Below, piece after piece: positions 48,491 to 58,382 of a DNA stretch of 64,000 bases. Positions within the stretch are counted from its first letter, which is position 1. Each line of letters opens with the position of its first letter. Origin of the DNA: CAWBRT01 sp963832785 (GTDB lineage: Bacteria; Acidobacteriota; Terriglobia; Terriglobales; Acidobacteriaceae); the NCBI GenBank assembly GCA_963832785.1, contig CAWHVF010000004.1, positions 62,001 through 126,000 of the forward strand. Direction: 5' to 3'. Position numbers and translations under genes: made by a program. The notes under the pieces were generated by a model. The model was not told the DNA's origin. It saw only the letters and a list, made by a program, of their open reading frames with translations, and did not search any database.

Positions 48491-49480
48491 ATGAAAGCGG
48501 TATCGTACAGCCGAATAGGCCCCGCCAGAGACGTTCTCAAGCTGACAGAAATGGAAACACCGATAGCTTCGGCTGGTGAAGTACTGGTGCGTTTGTTCGC
48601 TTCTGGAGTAAACCCGTCTGACGTAAAACTTCGCGCTGGAACACGCGCTGGCGACAGCCGCCTGCGATGGCCTTGTATCATTCCGCACAGCGATGGCGCC
48701 GGGGTTATTGAGGCCGTGGGTGAAGGCGTCGACAAAATGTGCATCGGCAAACGAGTGTGGATCTGGAACGGGCAATGGGAGCGGCCGTTCGGGACGGCCG
48801 CCGAGTTCATCGCTTTGCCGCTAGAGCAGGCAGTCCCCCTGCCGGAGACGGTTTCCTTCACTGAAGGCGCATGCCTCGGTATTCCAGCGATGACCGCCCA
48901 CCATTGCGTGTTCGCGGATGGCGCGGTCCAGGGCCAAACCATACTGGTGACCGGAGGAGCAGGAGCGGTTGGGAGATATGCGGTGCAAATGGCAAAACTT
49001 GGTGGCGCTACGGTAATTACCACCGTGAGCGGCCCCGAAAAAGCCAAACATGCACAGGCCGCCGGTGCCGATCATATTTTGAACTACCGCGAACAAGACG
49101 TGATTGCGGCGATCAATGAGCTGACGTCGGGCAAAGGCGTCAATCGAGTAGTTGACGGAGAGTTTGGCGCAAACCTCCCCGTTACTGCCAGAGTCATCCG
49201 TTCCAACGGCGTTATCGCGGCGTATGGATCCCGTGCGGTTATGAAGCCGGAGCTGCCGTTCTACAGCTTTCTCAAGGAGATCACGCTGCGGATCGTGCTG
49301 GTTTATATTTTGCCTGCCAGCGCTCGGCGAAAGGCGATAGATGATATCTCACAGTTTCTTGCAGATGGCCGGCTCTCGAATGCAGTGGCTCGCGTCTTTC
49401 CACTGCAAGAAACCGCGGCCGCACACGAGTTAGTCGAGAGTGGAGATAAGTTAGGTTCAGTGATTATAGCTATTGCCTGA
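48491..49480 (+). CDS. NADPH:quinone reductase (zeta-crystallin type)
   Basis: This 329-residue zinc-free medium-chain reductase has the NPSDVKLRAG substrate loop near residue 40, the nucleotide-binding motif VTGGAGAVGRYAVQMAKL near 152 and ADHILNYREQDV near 198. Such enzymes reduce quinones or enones with NADPH in the cytoplasm. GAGGA four bases before ATG gives a clear start. It stands alone, follows the mosaic of gene relics and converges on an MFS gene 200 bases downstream. The 48235-48490 interval before it has no gene. Confidence 0.9.
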   Translation: MKAVSYSRIGPARDVLKLTEMETPIASAGEVLVRLFASGVNPSDVKLRAGTRAGDSRLRWPCIIPHSDGAGVIEAVGEGVDKMCIGKRVWIWNGQWERPFGTAAEFIALPLEQAVPLPETVSFTEGACLGIPAMTAHHCVFADGAVQGQTILVTGGAGAVGRYAVQMAKLGGATVITTVSGPEKAKHAQAAGADHILNYREQDVIAAINELTSGKGVNRVVDGEFGANLPVTARVIRSNGVIAAYGSRAVMKPELPFYSFLKEITLRIVLVYILPASARRKAIDDISQFLADGRLSNAVARVFPLQETAAAHELVESGDKLGSVIIAIA

Positions 49481-49682
49481 TGCAGGTTTGATGTCGACGG
49501 TGCGATTTAATCGGAGATTCGGACGCTCAGTTCCGGGTCGCTTGGTGCGCAATAATCTCATCCTGCGTTCGTAACGACCTCCAAGAAAAACGGTATTTAG
49601 GCGAGATTCCACGCCCGTATCGCAGCCGGATGAAATATTTGCGCACCCCCAGGGTTCGTGCCTGGCCCGCGGGACAACCTGT

Positions 49683-51020
49683 TCATTGGGCAGCAACTGA
49701 CTTTTGCTTCTCTATGGCGTCAACCGGTTCTTCGATAAAGCCGCTGGCCGACGGCGCCCTCAAGCTGCCGATTAACGCTATCACAATGGCGGCGATGAGG
49801 AAAATCACCAAACGCGAAGGAATGTCACTCATTGTGGGACTGGCGGCCGTAACCAAGCTGGGCATGGTCCCGCCAATCGCAAAACCGATGTTCCAGGACA
49901 AACCTGTCCCGCTGGCGCGGATGGCAGTGGGGAAACGCTCGTTAAGAAAGGCAATGAGCGGCCCACAAAGAGCGGTTCCGAGAAAACACAATGCTATGGC
50001 ATAAAAAATAATTAATCCGTGTGACGTGGTCGTAGTCAGCGCTCTGTAGGCCAGGGGAATGCAGATCACGTTAATGATCCCCACCATCAAAAACGCCTTT
50101 TTTCGCCCGATGGAATCGCTGAGACCACCGAACAGCACAGTGGCGAACACCATAGAGCAGCTGGCCCAGATCATGATCTTGCCGATCTCAGGCCTTGGCA
50201 TTTTATTGATTTCACCAAGAAAGGCAGGCAAATACCCGGAGGTTAGATAGTATAAGGTGCTGGCGCCGATCACAATCAGCAAGTTATTTAGAACAATGGG
50301 GAGATATTTACCGGAAAAGACTACGCGTACGGGAGCCTTGGGCGGGCGTTCCTTGTTCTTCATGTCTACCCAGAGGGGAGATTCTTCCAAACAGCTAAAC
50401 AGGAATATGGCTAATACGGCGCTTAGCAGTCCGCTAAAGAACATACAGCGCCAGCCCCACCCTGCAAAAGCCGGTCCGGGGAAAATTGAGGAAACTACAT
50501 AAAGCACGAAAGCGGCGATGAGCGATCCCAGACCGGAGCCGCCGCCGCTGATCAAGCCGCCCATAGCGCCTCGCCAGCGGGGAGACACGGTTTCGGTGCC
50601 GATGGTATGCGTGGACACCACCACGCCGCCCACAAATACCCCCAGGACCAGGCGCATCAAAATGAACAGGATGGGCGCCAACACGCCCACTTGGGAAAGG
50701 GTGGGCAGTGCGCCCATCAGAGCGGTGGCCACGCCGACGCCGCCGACGGCCATAATCATGGCGAGTTTCCGTCCGCGTTTATCGGCGTAGGCGCCGAAGA
50801 TGCCCGCCCCAATGGGACGCATAAACAGAGTGACGGCGAACGATGCATATACGGCAGCCAGGGAAAGTACCGGATTGCCGGTCATGAAGAAGAGCCGCGC
50901 GACCGTAGGGGCGACAAACAGGATAATGAAGAGGTCGAAAAGGTCCAAAGACCAGCCCAGTACCGACGCCGCCATCGCCGTAACAACCTGCTTTCGACTA
51001 ACCGCAGTTCCGTTTGTCAT
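49683..51020 (-). CDS. MFS transporter (metabolite:H+ symporter-like)
   Basis: This 445-residue membrane protein has twelve predicted helices. It starts MTNGTAVSRKQVVTAMAASV, with D/L/F-rich helix 1 (GWSLDLFDLFIILFVAP), the helix 2-3 loop GAYADKRGRKLAMI, and GGLSDSIGRKKAFL in the second half; both are the G-x3-D-R-x-G-R signature of MFS carriers. It resembles sialic-acid/metabolite symporters (NanT, ProP groups). AAGGAG four bases before ATG 51020 sets the start; the longer frame to 51071 is not needed. It is divergent from the FAD/PreA pair and could import their substrate. Confidence 0.9.
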   Translation of the reverse strand: MTNGTAVSRKQVVTAMAASVLGWSLDLFDLFIILFVAPTVARLFFMTGNPVLSLAAVYASFAVTLFMRPIGAGIFGAYADKRGRKLAMIMAVGGVGVATALMGALPTLSQVGVLAPILFILMRLVLGVFVGGVVVSTHTIGTETVSPRWRGAMGGLISGGGSGLGSLIAAFVLYVVSSIFPGPAFAGWGWRCMFFSGLLSAVLAIFLFSCLEESPLWVDMKNKERPPKAPVRVVFSGKYLPIVLNNLLIVIGASTLYYLTSGYLPAFLGEINKMPRPEIGKIMIWASCSMVFATVLFGGLSDSIGRKKAFLMVGIINVICIPLAYRALTTTTSHGLIIFYAIALCFLGTALCGPLIAFLNERFPTAIRASGTGLSWNIGFAIGGTMPSLVTAASPTMSDIPSRLVIFLIAAIVIALIGSLRAPSASGFIEEPVDAIEKQKSVAAQ

Positions 51021-51383
51021 ACTTCTCCTTACCCAGCTAACCGGCGCATTAGCGTTTTCGCAATGCGGCATCTATCGGTTCTTGCTGTTGGGTCTCGACG
51101 TAGTGGGAGGTACTGTATGACAACCAGTAGTAAAATGCAAGCTAAAGATGTAGAAATTACTTACTTCCCTTCTTTGCCATAGCTGCTGTGAAGGGCCTTG
51201 TCGCGTACCTGCCGCTCCTGTCGCACGGTCAAGGAGAATCGCTCCTCCTTAACAGCCGTGAATCCACGATGTGCAACAAACCTCCCGCGGTATTCACCCT
51301 CAAACTGTCAAACGTGCATGGTCCACAAAGGTAGATGGGTGAATTCACACCGGATTTACCCCACTGCCAATCAAAATAAAATC

Positions 51384-51413
51384 TTGACTCGGGCGGTAAC
51401 CTTAGAGTAATGT
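51384..51413 (+). promoter_or_regulatory. Possible MerR-type promoter dyad in the 609-base divergent interval
   Basis: TTGACTC (51384-51390) and GAGTAA (51405-51410) form a TT-ACTC...GAGT-AA dyad across 14 bases, overlapping a -35 TTGACT and a poor -10 (TAATGT, 18-base spacer). Operators of MerR-type activators lie in long spacers like this. No regulator gene is nearby. Apart from this, 51021-51629 shows no gene that I can support. Confidence 0.25.
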
Positions 51414-51629
51414 TTGCCCCCAATAGATCAGGATCGACGCTCCCTGACCGTATTCACGTTTACCTTTTGTGCCTAGGCGGCTGCCGCGCCGGTGCCACTT
51501 ATGGCTGGTATAGGACCCAATGCGCCTCAGAATATGCGCGAGCTGTAGAAAAGTTGCCGGAGCGTGCGATCGCTGCGATGGCTCGTGATGATTTCAACAG
51601 TTCAGTGGGGTGAGAGGAATGACACTCGA

Positions 51630-53375
51630 ATGAATATTCAAAGAACTCTGGAAACTGACGTACTTGTGATCGGAGGAGGCGGAGCTGGCGCACGGGCTGC
51701 GTGTGCCGCTAGTGACCTGGGAGTGCAGGTCACTATCGTCGTCAAAGGGAAGTTGGGGGCGAGCGGCTGCACCACGCGAGCGGTGTCGGAGCTATCCGCC
51801 TATAGCGCGGCTTTTGGACACACCGACCCCAGAGACAATGCTTATTGCCATTTTCGCGATACTACGGTGCAGGGCGGCGGCCTTAGCAACGAACGTCTGG
51901 TACGGCGGTTTGTGCTGGACGCTCCGGCGCGTCTGCGGGAGATCGTTGCATTGGGTGGCAAGTTCGTGATGAAAGGCGATCGCTTTGAGCAGCTTCTAGC
52001 CGATGCATCCACGCTGCCCCGAGCCTGTCACGCCGGTGCCGAGACGGGACGCGAGATTGCCAGCGTGCTTCGCAAAGATATCCAGAAGCGGGATAACGTG
52101 CAGGTGCTCGAGCAGATGATGATCACCAGGCTGCTGAGCTACGGGGGCGCGGTCGTGGGCGCGGTAGCCCTGAATCTGGAGCGGGGCGACCTGGTAGTTA
52201 TTAAGTGCAAGTCCGTAATCCTGGCGACCGGAGGCGCGGGAAATATCTATTCCTTGAACGCTCAGCCGCCGGATGTAACTGGGGACGGGTTCTCGTTGGC
52301 GTACCGCGCCGGGGCGGTGCTCACCAACATGGAGTTCATCCAAATCGGCCCCGCTATGGTGCACCCGGTTCGCGGATACTTGCTGGTTACCCGATTTTGG
52401 AAGTTAGGGCCGCGAATCTACAACAGGAATCAGGAAGAATTCTTGCCGAAGTACCTGCCCGAGGGGGTGACTGCCGACACGGTCATACGGGCAAAAGAGT
52501 ACGCCTTTCCTTTCATCATCAATTACCCCGCCATGCATTTGGATATCGCCATGCACACCGAGATCAAAGAAGGGCGTGGCACAGAACATGGCGGCATATA
52601 TATGGATGTCTCTCATAACAGCGCTGAGCACATCGAGAATACGGTTCCGGTGACCTTCAAGTGGCTCTTGGACCGCGGGATCGATATCCGCAAACAGCCC
52701 ATTGAAATCGCTCCCGTGGTGCAGTGCTTCATCGGCGGAGTTCGCTACAACGAAGACGGGGCGACTGACGTCCCCGGCTTGTTTGTCTGTGGCGAAGTCA
52801 GCGGAGGCGCACACGGGGCGGCGCGTCCCGGTGGAAACTTGCTGGCCATTAGCCAGGTGTTCGGCCGCATAGCCGGCGTTTCCGCAGCCAAACGGGCGAA
52901 ACCCATCTGCCGCGTCAACCTGGACGAGGCGGAGGTGGCAGCCGAGGTGGACCGCCTGAACGGGCTGCTGGCCCCCGGTGGAGAACCAGCCAAGAGCTTT
53001 GCTGCTCCGCTGAAGAAGCTGCTTTGGGACAATGTGTCTTGCGTTCGCAATCACGATGGGCTCACGGCAGTTCTCCGCGCCTTGTGCGTTGCCCAAACGC
53101 AGAGCCTGCCCAAGGTCCGCGCCAGCAACGTTCAGGAATTGCGCGAGGCTTTGGAATTTGAGTATCTGCTGGACACCGCGGAAATGGTCACACGCGCAGC
53201 GCTGGCCAGAAACGAGAGCAGAGGAACGCACTACCGGGAAGACGCCCCTAAGCTTAACAATTACCGATGGCTCAAGAACATTAACATCCGCATGGTAAAC
53301 GGAGCCATGAAGCTTTCCCTGGCTCGGCCCGTCACCATCCCCGATTTTGAAGCATGTGAAGAGGAGGAACTCTAA
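51630..53375 (+). CDS. FAD-dependent oxidoreductase, fumarate reductase/succinate dehydrogenase flavoprotein family
   Basis: This 581-residue protein has the FAD motif VLVIGGGGAGARAACAASDL near residue 13, ASGCTTRAVSELSAYSAAFG near 45, ILATGGAGNIYSLNAQPPDV near 195 and GLFVCGEVSGGAHGAARPGG near 385. These are the marks of the flavoprotein of fumarate reductase, aspartate oxidase and APS reductase relatives. ATG 51630 begins the family alignment; a longer frame to 51564 is not needed. The PreA-like gene begins after one base, so both enzymes form a pair. No fumarate reductase iron-sulfur or membrane subunits are present, which suggests a different reaction from respiration. Confidence 0.85.
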   Translation: MNIQRTLETDVLVIGGGGAGARAACAASDLGVQVTIVVKGKLGASGCTTRAVSELSAYSAAFGHTDPRDNAYCHFRDTTVQGGGLSNERLVRRFVLDAPARLREIVALGGKFVMKGDRFEQLLADASTLPRACHAGAETGREIASVLRKDIQKRDNVQVLEQMMITRLLSYGGAVVGAVALNLERGDLVVIKCKSVILATGGAGNIYSLNAQPPDVTGDGFSLAYRAGAVLTNMEFIQIGPAMVHPVRGYLLVTRFWKLGPRIYNRNQEEFLPKYLPEGVTADTVIRAKEYAFPFIINYPAMHLDIAMHTEIKEGRGTEHGGIYMDVSHNSAEHIENTVPVTFKWLLDRGIDIRKQPIEIAPVVQCFIGGVRYNEDGATDVPGLFVCGEVSGGAHGAARPGGNLLAISQVFGRIAGVSAAKRAKPICRVNLDEAEVAAEVDRLNGLLAPGGEPAKSFAAPLKKLLWDNVSCVRNHDGLTAVLRALCVAQTQSLPKVRASNVQELREALEFEYLLDTAEMVTRAALARNESRGTHYREDAPKLNNYRWLKNINIRMVNGAMKLSLARPVTIPDFEACEEEEL

Positions 53376-53376
53376 A

Positions 53377-54624
53377 ATGGCTGACCTGCGCGTGAAGTTT
53401 GCGGGAATGGAACTCAAGAACCCTGTCGTGGCTGCGTCCGCAACTCCAACCAAGGACTATCTGCGGATGAAGCATTGTGTGGATGCCGGGTGCTCCGCCC
53501 TGGTGGCTAAAACACCCAGTTGGGACCGGCTCGAGCAAATCTACCCGTGCCCTCGTTTTTACGTTTATTATCCCGAAGCGGTTCGCAGCGGAAAGCTGTT
53601 TTCTTACTACACGAATGAATTGTTGTGCGAAAAGACTCCCGAAGAATACGCAAAAGAAGTTTGCAAAATCCGGCCCTATGCCCACGACCATGACTGCAAA
53701 ATCATTACCAACATCATGGCTGGCAACGCCGAGGAATGGAGCCGCTATGCTGAGTTGTACGGCCCGATTGCCGATGCCATGGAACTCAACTTGGCCTGTC
53801 CTTACGGGGTGGAATTGGTGGGCGGGAAAAAAGGCTCCGCCGCCGGCCTTAGCCCCGAGTTCCTGGAGCAAGTGGTCGGGGCGGTGCGCAAAGTCACCGA
53901 TGTTCCCCTGATTGCGAAGCTGCCGGCCGAAGCTGGGGATCTTGTCCAGGCCCTCAAGGCCCTCGATCAGATGAAAGTCGCGGGCGTTCACACCACTCAT
54001 CGATACACGGGTCTGGAAATTGATATTGAAACGGCCATGCCCATTTTGGCGGGCGCGATTTCCGGTTACGGCGGGCCGTGGCAGGCTCCTATTTCCCGCA
54101 AATGGGTGCTGAAGGCCGCGCAAAACACCAAGTTGGACATCTGCGGCGGCGGCGGCCTCGACAACTGGCGCGACTGCATCGCTCATATTATGTGCGGCGC
54201 AAAAATCGTTCAGCTATGTACGGCGCCGAGTGTGCGTGGCTACAAGGCGTTTACGGCTACGATTGAGGGCATCAACACGTTTCTGGACAAACATGGATAC
54301 AAGAACTTCACCGATATCGTGGGCCTAGCCGTTCCCAATGTGAAAGTGTTAAGCACTATTCCACGCAAGGACGTTTTCAAGCCGCTGGCCCGGGTAGACG
54401 AAGAGAAGTGCAACGGGTGCGGCGACTGTGTTGATGTCTGTTTTTACGGCGCTATTACGATGGAAGGCAAGCAGGCAATAGTCGACCAGGCGATTTGCGA
54501 CGGCTGTGGCCTGTGCACGCAGATGTGTTCTCCCGGCGGCATCGCTCTATATGACAACGGGAAACCGGTTCCTACAGCTTGGGCCGGAGCCAGAGGGCGC
54601 ATAGGCGAAAACGCGCGGCGTTAA
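53377..54624 (+). CDS. PreA/dihydroorotate dehydrogenase-like flavoenzyme with two [4Fe-4S] clusters
   Basis: This 415-residue protein has an N-terminal FMN barrel of the dihydropyrimidine/dihydroorotate dehydrogenase family (FAGMELKNPVVAASATPTKD, ELNLACPYGVELVGGKKGSA, DICGGGGLDNWRDCIAHIMC) and a C-terminal ferredoxin domain with CNGCGDCVDVC and CDGCGLCTQMC. In NAD-dependent dihydropyrimidine dehydrogenase the PreA chain has this build and its partner PreT is a flavoprotein; here the partner belongs to another flavoprotein family. The substrate is thus open: a pyrimidine or another cyclic enoate are possible. GAGGAGG lies 11 bases before ATG 53377. Confidence 0.85.
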   Translation: MADLRVKFAGMELKNPVVAASATPTKDYLRMKHCVDAGCSALVAKTPSWDRLEQIYPCPRFYVYYPEAVRSGKLFSYYTNELLCEKTPEEYAKEVCKIRPYAHDHDCKIITNIMAGNAEEWSRYAELYGPIADAMELNLACPYGVELVGGKKGSAAGLSPEFLEQVVGAVRKVTDVPLIAKLPAEAGDLVQALKALDQMKVAGVHTTHRYTGLEIDIETAMPILAGAISGYGGPWQAPISRKWVLKAAQNTKLDICGGGGLDNWRDCIAHIMCGAKIVQLCTAPSVRGYKAFTATIEGINTFLDKHGYKNFTDIVGLAVPNVKVLSTIPRKDVFKPLARVDEEKCNGCGDCVDVCFYGAITMEGKQAIVDQAICDGCGLCTQMCSPGGIALYDNGKPVPTAWAGARGRIGENARR

Positions 54625-54774
54625 GCAACTGTACTTCTGCCAAATTTTGTGAACAGCCGGCCCCACTTCGGCCAGAAACCGGGGTGGGGTAAACTGTTTT
54701 GAAAAGAGCCCGCGTTCGCGAAAAGAATATTACGAAGGCAACAAGAGTGGCGCTTTGCGGAGAGAGGGGAGCTT

Positions 54775-55530
54775 GTGAGACTTAAGGACAAGGTAGCCAT
54801 TATCACCGGCAGCGCGCGGGGTATTGGAAGAGCTTGCGCTCTTCGCTTTGCCCAAGAAGGCGCCTCCATAGTCGTTGCCGATTGCATGGACGGAACTGCG
54901 GTAACCCAGGAGATCGCGGCCAAAGGCGGTAAGGCAATTGCTGTTATCACGGATGTGACATCCGAGAGCAGTACGAAGAAGATGGCGCAGACCGCAATCG
55001 AACATTTCGGGCGGATCGACATTCTCGTGAACAATGCCGGAATTTTCGCGACCCTCGGCAAGAAATCGTTTCTGGAGATTTCCAGTGAGGAGTGGGACCA
55101 AGTGCTCGCGGTCAATCTAAAGGGCATGTTCCACTGCTGCAAAGCGGTCGTTCCGCTGATGAAAAAGCAAGGCAAAGGAAAGATTATAAATATGTCTTCG
55201 GTCGCCGCTTTGGCTGGAATACCGGGGTTCCTGCAGTATGTCTCATCCAAAGGAGGCGTGCTTGCCTTTACTCGGGCGCTGGCTCGAGAGGTGGGAGATG
55301 CGGGAATCGCCGTGAACGCCATCACCCCGGGATTGACTGCCAGTGAAGCAGTCCGCGAAAATCCGATGTATCCGGAGGAGTACCAGAGAGCGTCTGCCCA
55401 AAGCCGATGTTTCAAGCGTATCGAAGTTCCCGAGGACCTCACAGGGACAGCAGTATTTCTCGCTTCCGATGATAGCGATTTTATTACAGGGCAAACTATC
55501 AACGTGGATGGCGGACAACTGATGCACTGA
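54775..55530 (+). CDS. Short-chain dehydrogenase/reductase (FabG-like)
   Basis: This 251-residue classical SDR has ITGSARGIGRACALRFA near residue 10, ILVNNAGIFA near 85, the serine in INMSSVAALAGIPGF, the tyrosine and lysine in LQYVSSKGGVLAFTRAL, and the end SDDSDFITGQTINVDGG. VVADCMDG after strand 2 has an aspartate, so NAD rather than NADP is likely. The start is GTG 54775, preceded by GGGGAG. It follows the PreA-like gene by 150 bases and may serve the same pathway. 55531-55802 is empty of genes. Confidence 0.9.
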   Translation: MRLKDKVAIITGSARGIGRACALRFAQEGASIVVADCMDGTAVTQEIAAKGGKAIAVITDVTSESSTKKMAQTAIEHFGRIDILVNNAGIFATLGKKSFLEISSEEWDQVLAVNLKGMFHCCKAVVPLMKKQGKGKIINMSSVAALAGIPGFLQYVSSKGGVLAFTRALAREVGDAGIAVNAITPGLTASEAVRENPMYPEEYQRASAQSRCFKRIEVPEDLTGTAVFLASDDSDFITGQTINVDGGQLMH

Positions 55531-55802
55531 TGACCGAAGCATGGTACCCGCTACTGTATAGTTAGCAGGGCGAAAGCTGGCCCACATGCCCATGGCTTCC
55601 ACGGCTTGATCCAGCTTGGCAGAGTAAATCGTGTCCCGATCATGGATTACAAACCGATATGCATGATCGCCGGGAATGGCTTTGCGGAACTGCTGCTAAA
55701 CACACCCCAAGCGGCTGCTTTTTCTTTACGACGGGACGAAATTATTGCGTACGACAGTAATGCCCGGCGAGTCTACCCACATCAGTTTTCCTAGCATCCC
55801 CC

Positions 55803-57035
55803 CTACAGACCGCACCAATTTACGAGCAAGATAGCAATAATCTTCACGTACTCAAGGTATTCTTTGAGTTCAACGTATTCGTCGCGGGAGTGCGCGCATT
55901 CAAGACTTCCCGGTCCAAAAACAACAGTCGGTGTATTCGCCTTGTGGATCAGTAGTCCTTGATCAGACCCTGTCGGGAATCCGTCGATCTTGCCTTGATG
56001 GCCCGTAACCGCTTTGCAAGCGTGGATGCAGGCGTCAACAAGTGGGTGGTCGGCCGGAATACCCGCGGGTTCGAATTGAGTCGGCAACCAAGACAGAATT
56101 GGATGGGGTACATCCTCACGGCTTCGATAGGCCTTTAATTCCCTTTCCAGATCAGCCTTTGCTGCTCCTACACTCTCGCTAGGAGCAAGGCCTAGCACAC
56201 CTTGCAGCTCACACAAGCCCGGCACCGTATTAGGCGCACTGCCGCACATTACCTTACCTATGAAGAGGGGAAAAGGCTCAGGGCAGCTATTGAAAGCTGG
56301 GTTCAGCTTCCGCAGACGATTATCTCTTTGTGCCTTGTAGCGGCGAAGACACTCAACTACCGGAAGCGCCTGATCAAGTGCGCTGACGCCGCGCCAAGTA
56401 GAACCGGAATGAGCTTCCTTGCCCCAGACGGAAATTGAAAACCATGCACCTCCACGCGAAACCGGACAAACAGCAAGTCCGGTTGGTTCTCCGATAACTG
56501 CGCCGTCGCCACGAAATCCGGCAAGTGCACATGCCCGAGTTCCGGCACCGCCGGTCTCCTCCTCGACCACTGACTCAACGATCACATCGCCTGAGAGCTG
56601 TATACCACAACGCTTCAGAGAACTTACTGCCATTAACATTCCGGCCAAGCCGGCCTTCATATCGCATGCGCCTCTTCCGTACAGGCGACCGTCGATCTCC
56701 TCCGCTCCCCACGGCGCTCTGGTCCAAGCACCCATCGGCTCGGGCGAAACTACATCGATATGCCCATTTAAGATTATGGAACGACCGGGGCCTACGCCCT
56801 GGCCCGCTGCTTTTCCAACCACACTGGGTACTTTCCCCGACTCGGCAATATCGTGCACTTCAAGGCCAATCGATCGCATCCGTTGCCGCATCACCTCCTG
56901 GCAGGCCGTCTCTTCTCCTGAAAGGCTTGGAATCCGCACTAGCTCTTTGAGAAAAGCAATCGCCTCAGCAGCATCAGATTCAACTTGGGCGAATACCCGC
57001 TCTCGCACAGTAGCTGACACGCAATTAGACGGCAA
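55803..57035 (-). CDS. M20-family deacylase (ArgE/DapE type)
   Basis: This 410-residue zinc hydrolase has metal residues in ILNGHIDVVSP near 88, the GRGACDMKAGLAGMLMA motif near 132 and SVVEEETGGAGTRAC near 160. A dimerisation domain begins after about 195. It matches acetylornithine deacetylase/succinyl-diaminopimelate desuccinylase relatives; some members cleave N-carbamoyl or N-formyl amino acids. The start is TTG 57035: AAAGGAGG stands seven bases upstream and no ATG is available. The start overlaps the end of the MFS gene by 11 bases, so the two are translationally coupled. It is the last gene of the operon that contains the aminotransferase. Confidence 0.9.
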   Translation of the reverse strand: MPSNCVSATVRERVFAQVESDAAEAIAFLKELVRIPSLSGEETACQEVMRQRMRSIGLEVHDIAESGKVPSVVGKAAGQGVGPGRSIILNGHIDVVSPEPMGAWTRAPWGAEEIDGRLYGRGACDMKAGLAGMLMAVSSLKRCGIQLSGDVIVESVVEEETGGAGTRACALAGFRGDGAVIGEPTGLAVCPVSRGGAWFSISVWGKEAHSGSTWRGVSALDQALPVVECLRRYKAQRDNRLRKLNPAFNSCPEPFPLFIGKVMCGSAPNTVPGLCELQGVLGLAPSESVGAAKADLERELKAYRSREDVPHPILSWLPTQFEPAGIPADHPLVDACIHACKAVTGHQGKIDGFPTGSDQGLLIHKANTPTVVFGPGSLECAHSRDEYVELKEYLEYVKIIAILLVNWCGL

Positions 57036-58368
57036 GCTCCGGCCTCCTTTCGGGTTCAGGCTGCAGTTCTGTCGGCTTTTTAAGAAAGATTGTCAGGTAT
57101 GCACTCAACGCACTGATAAGGCCCATAACGGCAACGTAAGCGGCAACTGGCCACCAACTCTTTGAATACTGCACCAAGATAGCCGCAATCAGCGGTGTCA
57201 AACCGCCACATAACAGTCCAGATAACTGGTAGCCGATGGAAATACCTGTATAGCGGACGTTGGTGGCAAAGAGTTCAGAAAACAAGGTTGGCTCTACACC
57301 CCAACAGCAGTCCGCGCCTACAGCAAGCGCCATAGTCATAGCCAAGCCGATTAGAAATGGAGATCTGCTTTCGACCAGGAGGAAAAACGGGAAGGCGAAC
57401 AGCGTACAAAAGAGAGCTCCTGCAGCGAATACCCGCCAACGCCCGAAGCGATCACTTAGGGCTCCGAAAAAGGGCGTTGTAAATAGGCCGAAGGCACACG
57501 CAATGGTCGTGGCAGTCAGTCCTACATTTCTTGGCACATGCAGCTGCAAGCTCATGTACGACAGTGCAAAGACGGCATAGACGTTAAACGTCAATCCTTC
57601 GACCCAGCGAGCGCCAATCACTAGCAGGAGGCTTCTCCAGTACTTGCTAAAAGTCTCCACAACCGGCATAGCCACAATAGCTTTCTGCTCTTTGACGGCA
57701 GTGAACTCTGGCGTCTCAAGGAGTCGAAGGCGTACAAAAAGGCCCACGCCCACGATGATGATGCTGAACCAGAACGGCAGCCGCCAGCCCCAGGCTTGAA
57801 ACTGTTCCTGACTGAGCCAGCCAGTTGTCAGAATGAATGCGCCGGTAGCCAGCAACAAGCCTCCCGGAGAACCGATTTGTGGCAATGCTGAATAGAATCC
57901 CCGCCTCCGCTTAGCATGTTCGTAGGTCATCAGTATTGCGCCAGCCCACTCTCCTCCGACGGCTATGCCTTGGACGAAGCGCAGGATTGTAAGTAAGACC
58001 GGTGCCCAAATCCCTACCTGCTGATATGTCGGGAGAAAACCTATTAGGAACGTGGCGACGCCCATGATGGAAAGCGTGATCACTAGCATTACGCGCCGCC
58101 CGATTCGGTCGCCATAGTGCCCGGCAATTACACCACCCAGCGGTCTTGAGATGAATCCCACCGCCATCGTGCCAAAACTCGCTATCGTGCCCACGGCTGG
58201 ATCAGCATTAGGGAAAAACACCTTGCCGAACACCAGGGCGGCCGCAGTTCCATATAAATAGAAGTCAAACCATTCAAGTGCAGTGCCCACCGTGCTAGCC
58301 ACTGCGACCTCGCCGAGAGTTGCTGTTTTGGCCGGCAACGGGACTCCCTTGTTATCCACTTGTGCCAC
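57025..58368 (-). CDS. MFS transporter, metabolite:H+ symporter (ProP/ShiA-like)
   Basis: This 447-residue carrier with twelve helices shows MHS-family marks: ASTVGTALEWFDFYLYGTAA in helix 1, GGVIAGHYGDRIGRRVMLVI in the helix 2-3 loop, and RFVQGIAVGGEWAGAILMTY. Relatives import shikimate, proline-betaine, citrate or alpha-ketoglutarate with protons. The start is GTG 58368 with AAGGAGGG four bases upstream. It lies between the aminotransferase (14 bases upstream) and the deacylase, so it probably imports the acylated amine or amino acid that both act on. Confidence 0.92.
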   Translation of the reverse strand: MAQVDNKGVPLPAKTATLGEVAVASTVGTALEWFDFYLYGTAAALVFGKVFFPNADPAVGTIASFGTMAVGFISRPLGGVIAGHYGDRIGRRVMLVITLSIMGVATFLIGFLPTYQQVGIWAPVLLTILRFVQGIAVGGEWAGAILMTYEHAKRRRGFYSALPQIGSPGGLLLATGAFILTTGWLSQEQFQAWGWRLPFWFSIIIVGVGLFVRLRLLETPEFTAVKEQKAIVAMPVVETFSKYWRSLLLVIGARWVEGLTFNVYAVFALSYMSLQLHVPRNVGLTATTIACAFGLFTTPFFGALSDRFGRWRVFAAGALFCTLFAFPFFLLVESRSPFLIGLAMTMALAVGADCCWGVEPTLFSELFATNVRYTGISIGYQLSGLLCGGLTPLIAAILVQYSKSWWPVAAYVAVMGLISALSAYLTIFLKKPTELQPEPERRPELAV

Positions 58369-58382
58369 TGTTCCCTCCTTCT

